From Syntrophomonadaceae bacterium (GTDB taxonomy: Bacteria; Bacillota; Syntrophomonadia; Syntrophomonadales; Syntrophomonadaceae), in contig JAQUBU010000179.1 of NCBI GenBank assembly GCA_028686565.1, forward strand, positions 1 through 5,213: a DNA stretch of 5,213 nucleotides, in the 5' to 3' direction. This document shows positions 1 to 4,233 of this stretch, piece after piece. Both the position numbers and the translations under genes were made by a program. Within the stretch, counting starts at the first letter, position 1. Every line of letters begins with the position of its first letter. The notes beneath the pieces are model-generated. The model saw nothing but the letters and a program-made list of their open reading frames with translations. It was not told the DNA's origin and made no database searches.

Positions 1-201
1 CTCCCGGCAGATTTCGAGGCCGTCTTTGCCGGGCAGCATCAAGTCGAGTATTATCAAATCGGGTTTTTCCTGAATTATAAGATTTAGGGCCTCATCACCG
101 TCATAGGCGGCTATGGTATTAAAGCCTTCCTTGTTAAGGTTATAGGTAATAAGCCTGACCAGCAATTCCTCATCATCAACCACCATTATTTTACCCTTCA
201 T
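1..201 (-). CDS. Response regulator, receiver domain (partial, 5' end only)
   Basis: This is the N-terminal 67 residues of a two-component response regulator; the gene continues past the left edge. The visible part is a CheY-like receiver domain. The acidic pair Asp9-Asp10 (in KIMVVDDEE) would bind Mg2+, and Asp53 in LIILDLMLPGKDG is the expected phosphoacceptor, followed by the usual proline-glycine turn. The conserved Thr/Ser and Lys of the second half lie outside the window. The ATG at 199-201 is chosen because AGAGAGGTGG at 209-218 sits 7 bases upstream on the minus strand. The sequence resembles the OmpR/PhoB class, but the output domain is not visible, so the class and target genes are inferred at best. 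No sensor kinase is visible; it could lie further left. The gene is transcribed away from splB. Confidence 0.9.
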   Translation of the reverse strand, partial: MKGKIMVVDDEELLVRLITYNLNKEGFNTIAAYDGDEALNLIIQEKPDLIILDLMLPGKDGLEICRE

Positions 202-208
202 TAATAAA

Positions 209-218
209 CCACCTCTCT
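209..218 (-). promoter_or_regulatory. Ribosome binding site of the response regulator
   Basis: AGAGAGGTGG on the minus strand lies 7 bases upstream of the ATG at 199-201. It decides this start over the internal Met6 codon. Confidence 0.75.
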
Positions 219-250
219 ATGTGCGATTGGCTAACATTTAAGCATCGGAA

Positions 251-285
251 GAAACTGCGGAGCAGTTTCAATACATAGCTGAAAC
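251..285. repeat. Two mutually exclusive stem-loops sharing one arm
   Basis: GAAACTGC (251-258) is perfectly complementary to GCAGTTTC (262-269) around a 3-base loop. The second arm, extended by one base as GTTTCA (265-270), is also complementary to TGAAAC (280-285) around a 9-base loop. The two hairpins cannot form together. Read on the minus strand they would lie 50-84 bases upstream of the response regulator start, where they could act as a switch in its leader RNA. Whether they are transcribed is not shown by the sequence. Confidence 0.6.
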
Positions 286-287
286 AA

Positions 288-307
288 GGCGGGGATTACA
301 ACCCGCC
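288..307. repeat. GC-rich inverted repeat
   Basis: GGCGGG at 288-293 pairs perfectly with CCCGCC at 302-307 across an 8-base loop. It has no adjacent T-run on either strand, so it is not a standard intrinsic terminator. It belongs to the 251-349 cluster. Confidence 0.55.
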
Positions 308-331
308 GCTAGTTTTGTTAATAAGAAACCA

Positions 332-349
332 ACCGCTTAAAGAAGCGGT
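332..349. repeat. Inverted repeat, 7-bp perfect stem
   Basis: ACCGCTT at 332-338 pairs perfectly with AAGCGGT at 343-349 around a 4-base loop AAAG. A short T-run (357-360) lies seven bases downstream on the plus strand, too far for a good terminator. It is the last member of the hairpin cluster. Small palindromes of this kind also occur at ends of IS200/IS605-type elements and REP sequences, but no transposase is nearby. Confidence 0.55.
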
Positions 350-437
350 GGACATCTTTTCGCCTCGTTATATGATAATCCTATACTTTAATAAGATAGG
401 TTAAAATAGCTCTAGCAATGTTTTTACTATAAATATA

Positions 438-455
438 CCCAATTTTTACATTGGG
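438..455. repeat. Short inverted repeat
   Basis: CCCAAT at 438-443 and ATTGGG at 450-455 form a 6-bp stem with a 6-base T-rich loop. It could be an operator-like site or chance in AT-rich DNA; nothing else supports a function. Confidence 0.3.
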
Positions 456-629
456 CCTTCCTTGCACGGGCCTAATGGGGCGGACAAATCAACACTTATT
501 AATATACTGACTACATAATTTTTGGTCTGGTTATTCGGCGTCTGCAAACTGACAGCAGTAAGTGAAATGAGAGATACGGGGTATACAAACATACGGTTGT
601 GCGTAAATTAAGCTTATTCAATAAAAGAT

Positions 630-634
630 GGAGG
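630..634 (+). promoter_or_regulatory. Ribosome binding site of splB
   Basis: GGAGG lies 7 bases upstream of the ATG at 642 and fixes the splB start. Confidence 0.8.
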
Positions 635-641
635 ATAAGCA

Positions 642-1667
642 ATGCCTTTTATTCCGAACCGGGTTATCTTTGAAGAAGCTGCTATGCAATATCCAATAGC
701 TAAAAATATGTGGGATTTGTTTAGTTCAAGACAAAATATCACAGTGGAAATTCTTGCTGGCCGAAAAAGAATTAGCAGCGTATCGGGCGGTACAATAAAG
801 GAAGTTCATCAAGCAGCCAAAAGAACCCTGGTGGTAGGCATAAGAAAAACCCTGAAGTTTCAGGGCTGCAGGCCTTCTGCTCATTACCAGCTTCCGCTGG
901 TCACGGGGTGCATCGGACATTGTGAATACTGCTATCTGAATACCCAATTTGGCAAAAACCCTTACATTAGAGTATATGTTAATCTGTATGAAATACTCGA
1001 GCAGACCGCTCTGTATATAGCTCAGAGGCAACCAGAACTAACTTTCTTTGAAGGTGCCGCAGTATCTGATCCGGTACCGGTTGAACCCTACACTGGATCT
1101 CTGGCCCGGACCATTCATTTCTTTGCTGAACAGGAATATGGCAGATTCAGATTTGTGACTAAATTTACCGATATTGATTCACTCCTGGACATTGAACACA
1201 AGGAAAAGACAACTGTCCGCTTCAGTATTAATGCCGATCATATAATTCGTACCTATGAGCACTCCACCCCCGGATTAAATAAAAGAATAGATGCTGCCAA
1301 TAAGGTTGCTCAGGCGGGATATCCGCTGGGCTTTATAATCGGACCGGTGATTTTATTTGCAGGCTGGGAAAAGCAGTACCAGCAGATGTTTGCCCAGCTC
1401 GCAAATGTTTTAAAAGATCAGCAGCATTCAACAATCGCATTTGAAGTAATCTCGCATCGATTTACAGTTCGCGCCAAGAGTACAATTGCTGAGGTATTTC
1501 CCGACAGCACCCTGCCAATGGATGAGAATGAACGAAAGTTTAAATACGGTCAATTCGGTTATGGTAAATATATCTATCCACCTGAAGATATGAAGGCTAT
1601 CTCAGATTTCTTCGGGACCCAAATACCTTATATCTTTCCGGGGTCAAGTATAAATTATATTATTTAA
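642..1667 (+). CDS. splB: Spore photoproduct lyase (radical SAM DNA repair enzyme)
   Basis: SplB repairs spore photoproduct (5-thyminyl-5,6-dihydrothymine) in UV-irradiated spore DNA by direct reversal, using S-adenosylmethionine and a [4Fe-4S] cluster. The 341 residues match the family length (about 340) from end to end. The cluster motif CX3CX2C is Cys90, Cys94 and Cys97 (TGCIGHCEYCYL). Tyr96 and Tyr98, implicated in radical transfer in Bacillus-type enzymes, are present. FVTKF (Lys174) and FSIN (Ser195) are further family blocks. Oddly, the position of the H-donor cysteine (Cys140/141 in Geobacillus/Bacillus) is Ala140 in FEGAAVSD, and the Arg of the C-terminal WGRYGIGKY block is Gln304 (YGQFGYGKY). 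The only non-cluster cysteine is Cys76. The ATG at 642 follows GGAGG (630-634) by 7 bases and matches the family N-terminus. It appears monocistronic and overlaps the convergent kinase gene by 8 bp. Family membership is very secure; in vivo activity on spore photoproduct is inferred. Confidence 0.93.
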   Translation: MPFIPNRVIFEEAAMQYPIAKNMWDLFSSRQNITVEILAGRKRISSVSGGTIKEVHQAAKRTLVVGIRKTLKFQGCRPSAHYQLPLVTGCIGHCEYCYLNTQFGKNPYIRVYVNLYEILEQTALYIAQRQPELTFFEGAAVSDPVPVEPYTGSLARTIHFFAEQEYGRFRFVTKFTDIDSLLDIEHKEKTTVRFSINADHIIRTYEHSTPGLNKRIDAANKVAQAGYPLGFIIGPVILFAGWEKQYQQMFAQLANVLKDQQHSTIAFEVISHRFTVRAKSTIAEVFPDSTLPMDENERKFKYGQFGYGKYIYPPEDMKAISDFFGTQIPYIFPGSSINYII

Positions 1668-3330
1668 AACAGCTTCCTCCAATAAATTCTCTTAAAATCG
1701 AGTTTGGAGGCACATCAAAACTATCTATGGGACGAAAATAGCTGACAAACTTCAAAAGGCGCCGGGCTTCCACATGTTCACGGGATTGTGCTCCAATTTG
1801 AGCAAGCAATGGCTCCACCATTGGCTTAAGCACTCCAAGCTCATATACCAGCGAGGAATTGAACATAACATCGGCGTTTTCCTGAAAAGGGAAAATGTTA
1901 TCTTCTTCGCCCCGGCGCACCGAAGGCCATCTGCTTATAGTTTCCAGAGCACTATAGCCCCTGGTACGGCTGTCACGAAGGATACGCCTGATCAAACGAC
2001 TGTCCGTGGTTGGAATACGATTATTATAATCAATGTTAAGCTGGGTTAGTGCACTGATATAGATCTTAAACTTCTGCTCACTTGGTATACACCAGGTCAA
2101 CTTGTCATTCAAGCCATGAATTCCTTCGATAATTATCAGCTCACCTCTGGGAACTTTGACTTTTATTCCCATTTCTACACAACACCCAGCATGGAAACTA
2201 TAGCTGGGTATTTCGACCTCTTCGCCGTTAATTAAACTAAGCAAGTGCTGGTTAAACAGCTCAATTTTCAGGGCATGTAATGACTCAAAATCGTGTTCAT
2301 TGTTTTGATCCAGTGGTGTCAAACAGCGGTCAACAAAATAGTTGTCCAGGGAAATCGAGACCGGTCTGCGCCCGTTTACCCTTAGTTGAATCATCAAGCG
2401 TTGGGCAAAGGTAGTCTTGCCCGATGAGGAAGGTCCGGCAATCAAGACAAGACGGGTTTTTGTATTATTACATATCTGATCTGCTATGCTAGCTATTTTT
2501 TTTTCGTGCAGAGCTTCATTCACCCGGATTAGATCACCGATATTTCCTTTTATTATTATATCGTTCAAGGCTGCAACATGAGGAGTATCAAGCATTTCTA
2601 CCCAATCTTTGGCCTCCTGAAATACCGCCGCCAGCTTTCTCTGCTCCACATAGGGATGCAATTCCCCCGGAGCTTTTGCTTCCGGACTTTGTAAAACCAA
2701 TCCGGTATGATAATGCAGCAGGCGAAACTGACTAACCATACCGGTTTCGGGTAGCATATAACCGTAAAAATATTCATAAATACCATCCAATTCGGAAATG
2801 TTCACATCTTCCTTATTCCTGTATTCCAGAAGTTTTACCGTGTCTAACTGACCCTGCCGGGAAAATATCCTTCGGGCTTCTTCCTTGGATACTACTTTTC
2901 TGGTTATGCTCCTGTTAGCTTGAACTATTTGCAGCATACGTTCCTGAATTACCTTGATATCTTCTTCATTACAGTTATAATCCAGGAATTCGCAGTATAA
3001 GCCATTGGAAAGCGAATGCTTGATGATAAGTTTCCTGTCTGGCAATATCTCCCTGCTGGCTTTGACGAGTATAAATACCAGTGTGCGGGTATTAATTCTG
3101 ACCCCGATTTCACTGCTTAAATCGACCAGTTCCAACTCACAGGAACTGTCTGCTATTTGCTGTAAATCGCACAGGTTATTATCAATTATTGCCCCCATTA
3201 CCGGGTATTTGTTTTGAATATTAATTCTCTTAAGCATTTCGCTGATGCTGATCCCTGCCGGCAAATAATATGAACCCATACCTTTGATTCGTATTTCTAT
3301 CTCTGGGTTGGGCAACCTGGATATAGACAT
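1660..3330 (-). CDS. Uridine kinase-like nucleoside kinase fused to TGS and ThrRS-like domains
   Basis: This 556-residue protein has three parts. Residues about 9-70 look like a TGS domain. Residues about 78-215 resemble the second additional (editing) domain of threonyl-tRNA synthetase: HSLSNGLYCEF (105-115), then a helical stretch ending in SKEEARRIF. Residues about 292-510 form a P-loop kinase of the uridine kinase/phosphoribulokinase family, with Walker A GPSSSGKT (299-306), SLDNYF (327-332), DFESLHAL (347-354), a Walker B-like LIIIEGIHG (398-406) and arginine-rich lid segments (RRILRDSRTRG, 448-458). Clostridial and Thermotoga proteins of this architecture and length are annotated as nucleoside kinases; the physiological substrate is not settled from sequence, and uridine/cytidine is the default guess. 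All four metal-binding positions of the ThrRS editing site appear replaced (Arg82, Phe86, Phe188, Met192 in my alignment by eye), so tRNA editing is unlikely. The ATG at 3328-3330 follows GGGGAGGGAG (3336-3345) by 5 bases. No signal peptide is seen; a cytoplasmic protein is expected. It is transcribed alone and converges on splB. Confidence 0.85.
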   Translation of the reverse strand: MSISRLPNPEIEIRIKGMGSYYLPAGISISEMLKRINIQNKYPVMGAIIDNNLCDLQQIADSSCELELVDLSSEIGVRINTRTLVFILVKASREILPDRKLIIKHSLSNGLYCEFLDYNCNEEDIKVIQERMLQIVQANRSITRKVVSKEEARRIFSRQGQLDTVKLLEYRNKEDVNISELDGIYEYFYGYMLPETGMVSQFRLLHYHTGLVLQSPEAKAPGELHPYVEQRKLAAVFQEAKDWVEMLDTPHVAALNDIIIKGNIGDLIRVNEALHEKKIASIADQICNNTKTRLVLIAGPSSSGKTTFAQRLMIQLRVNGRRPVSISLDNYFVDRCLTPLDQNNEHDFESLHALKIELFNQHLLSLINGEEVEIPSYSFHAGCCVEMGIKVKVPRGELIIIEGIHGLNDKLTWCIPSEQKFKIYISALTQLNIDYNNRIPTTDSRLIRRILRDSRTRGYSALETISRWPSVRRGEEDNIFPFQENADVMFNSSLVYELGVLKPMVEPLLAQIGAQSREHVEARRLLKFVSYFRPIDSFDVPPNSILREFIGGSCFK

Positions 3331-3335
3331 ATATA

Positions 3336-3345
3336 CTCCCTCCCC
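3336..3345 (-). promoter_or_regulatory. Ribosome binding site of the nucleoside kinase
   Basis: GGGGAGGGAG on the minus strand, 5 bases upstream of the ATG at 3328-3330, supports that start. Confidence 0.7.
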
Positions 3346-3361
3346 TATTCCATCTGCTATA

Positions 3362-3390
3362 ATTATACTGCATTATGATTATTCTGTGCT
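3362..3390 (-). promoter_or_regulatory. Candidate sigma-A promoter of the nucleoside kinase
   Basis: On the minus strand a perfect TATAAT (3362-3367) is preceded after 17 bases by AGCACA (3385-3390), which matches only the ACA half of TTGACA. Transcription would start near 3355, giving a leader of about 25 bases that carries the ribosome binding site. The -10 box and spacing are good and the -35 is poor. Confidence 0.4.
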
Positions 3391-3424
3391 CTGGGAAGGA
3401 AGTATATATAATGGGTTTATTTCC

Positions 3425-3434
3425 AAGCTAGCTT
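3425..3434. repeat. 10-bp perfect palindrome, possible operator
   Basis: AAGCTAGCTT is its own reverse complement. It lies 21 bases upstream of the TTGACA box at 3456 and roughly 70 bases upstream of the divergent kinase start site, so it could bind a dimeric regulator acting on either gene. A 10-bp palindrome may also arise by chance in this length of sequence. Confidence 0.25.
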
Positions 3435-3455
3435 ATTAATTCATCACTAAACAAG

Positions 3456-3485
3456 TTGACAAAAGCTGATGAGGATATTTACCAT
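3456..3485 (+). promoter_or_regulatory. Candidate sigma-A promoter of the lytic transglycosylase
   Basis: A consensus TTGACA (3456-3461) is followed after 18 bases by TACCAT (3480-3485), a four-of-six match to TATAAT. The start site would be near 3492, leaving a leader of about 20 bases with the GGGAGG ribosome binding site. This conflicts with reading the same TTG as a start codon; the promoter reading is favoured because no ribosome binding site precedes 3456. Confidence 0.5.
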
Positions 3486-3501
3486 GTAATTAGTAATGTA
3501 T

Positions 3502-3507
3502 GGGAGG
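3502..3507 (+). promoter_or_regulatory. Ribosome binding site deciding the transglycosylase start
   Basis: GGGAGG lies 5 bases upstream of the ATG at 3513. The alternative in-frame TTG at 3456 has nothing similar upstream. Confidence 0.75.
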
Positions 3508-3512
3508 TTGCT

Positions 3513-4037
3513 ATGGACAATTTTTTTCCTGGTTTTTTCCGGCAGTTTAATCTCGTTAAACTGCTTAATGCAATTAATAGCAGTTTGTCAAATGTGTCCC
3601 GAAAATCAAAGACTTATAATGTCCCCGCTGCCAATACCAGCAATACAAAGCAAGGACGCCCTTTCAGCGAGATAATCAAAGAAGCCAGTCAAACCTATGG
3701 TGTAGACGAAAATGTAATTGGTGCAGTCATCAAACAAGAGTCTTCCTATAATCCCAAGGCGGTTTCTTCCTGCGGCGCCATGGGTCTGATGCAGCTAATG
3801 CCTGCAACTGCTAAAAGCCTGGGGGTTCAGGATGCCTTTAATGCTGAACAGAATATTATGGCCGGTACCCGCTATCTAAAACAAAAAATCGATGAATTTA
3901 ACGGTAATGTTCCCCTGGCCCTGGCAGCATACAATGCAGGCAGCGGGGCAGTCCGCAAATATGGCGGTGTCCCCCCCTATAAAGAAACCATGGCTTATGT
4001 AGACAAGGTAATGAAATCAATCGATCACATGGCTTAA
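3513..4037 (+). CDS. Soluble lytic transglycosylase (SLT domain)
   Basis: From the preferred ATG the protein is 174 residues. Residues about 50-170 form an SLT-type lytic transglycosylase domain, which cleaves the MurNAc-GlcNAc bond of peptidoglycan and leaves a 1,6-anhydroMurNAc end. The expected catalytic acid is Glu76 in IKQESSYNP. GAMGLMQLMPATA (88-100) and LAAYNAGSGAV (137-147) are the other two signature blocks, and YKETMAYVDKV (156-166) closes the domain. Residues 1-49 are a non-conserved leader with a mildly hydrophobic start (MDNFFPGFF) followed by a Ser/Asn/Thr-rich linker. I see no clear signal peptide or lipobox, so the export route is unclear. The size and layout resemble the small Bacillus YjbJ/CwlQ type. 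The frame stays open upstream to a TTG at 3456 (193 residues), but that start lacks a ribosome binding site. The gene stands alone, diverging from the kinase and converging on phaC. Its role in growth, sporulation or motility cannot be told from context. Confidence 0.9.
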   Translation: MDNFFPGFFRQFNLVKLLNAINSSLSNVSRKSKTYNVPAANTSNTKQGRPFSEIIKEASQTYGVDENVIGAVIKQESSYNPKAVSSCGAMGLMQLMPATAKSLGVQDAFNAEQNIMAGTRYLKQKIDEFNGNVPLALAAYNAGSGAVRKYGGVPPYKETMAYVDKVMKSIDHMA

Positions 4038-4201
4038 CGAACTTATATTTTAAGCAAATCAATCTCTTAGCAATTTTGTGCCGAAATTATTCGATAAGGC
4101 ACTTGGTGCGAGAGCTGAAGAGGATGGCCTAACGAAGTAGGTGTACCTCATTAATTTATAACTCCTCCTGGCTTTTTTTATAAGCTAATAATATACATAA
4201 G
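4038..4201. other. Convergent spacer with a structured, T-run-ending element
   Basis: No coding region is seen. GTGCC (4078-4082) can pair with GGCAC (4098-4102), whose GCAC can alternatively pair with GTGC (4106-4109). GCCTA (4127-4131) pairs with TAGGT (4138-4142), including one G-T wobble. GAGG (4120-4123) can pair with CCTC at 4146-4149 or, as GAGGA (4120-4124), with TCCTC at 4163-4167. The second choice, extended by GCTG/TGGC wobble pairs (4114-4117 with 4169-4172), abuts seven T residues (4173-4179) on the plus strand. This could be a first terminator for the transglycosylase mRNA or the 3' end of a small RNA. No known riboswitch consensus was recognised. Confidence 0.35.
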
Positions 4202-4226
4202 AAAACCCGGCCAAAGCCGGGTTTTT
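4202..4226. terminator. Bidirectional intrinsic terminator between the transglycosylase and phaC
   Basis: AAAACCCGGC (4202-4211) and GCCGGGTTTT (4216-4225) form a perfect 10-bp stem with loop CAAA (4212-4215). On the plus strand the stem ends in TTTTT (4222-4226); on the minus strand it ends in TTTT continuing as CTTAT. It begins 8 bases past the phaC stop codon and can stop transcripts arriving from both sides. Confidence 0.93.
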
Positions 4227-4233
4227 GATATCT

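Larger units (their letters stand above)
202..641. other. Divergent intergenic spacer, 440 bp, rich in inverted repeats
   Basis: No convincing gene is seen on either strand between the response regulator and splB. The left part (251-349) holds a cluster of inverted repeats, annotated separately. A further short inverted repeat lies at 438-455. The middle and right parts are AT-rich and hold only weak promoter candidates. For splB, TATACT at 503-508 preceded by CGGACA at 481-486 with a 16-base spacer is the best sigma-A-like pair. TATACT at 382-387 has no good -35 box. No clear sigma-F/G sporulation promoter is recognisable, although splB is sigma-G controlled in Bacillus subtilis. The response regulator promoter could not be placed. 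Confidence 0.6.

Noticed and set aside
265..285. CRISPR-like repeat, because GTTTCA...TGAAAC resembles the ends of some CRISPR repeats
   Set aside because: It occurs once, with no repeat-spacer periodicity and no cas gene.
563..596. Sporulation sigma-G promoter for splB: TGAAAT at 563-568 with CATACGG at 590-596
   Set aside because: The spacing is too long and both boxes match the consensus poorly.
726..1031. Open reading frame on the minus strand inside splB
   Set aside because: It lies wholly within a strongly conserved gene, has no recognisable domain, and is a shadow frame.
1774..2049. Plus-strand open frames within the kinase gene (also 3005-3217, and minus-strand 2598-2786)
   Set aside because: All are out-of-frame shadows of the 556-residue kinase protein, without family features.
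4115..4136. Hammerhead-like core: CTGAAGA at 4115-4121 fits CUGANGA, and CGAA follows at 4133-4136
   Set aside because: The bases between do not form a helix II, the GAA is followed by G rather than the expected A15.1, and no stem I or stem III with the required U16.1 can be drawn. Judged coincidental.
4118..4170. Possible fluoride or c-di-GMP riboswitch, from GGATGGCCTAACG-like wording
   Set aside because: The remaining conserved segments of either consensus are missing, and no gene lies downstream on the same strand for it to control.
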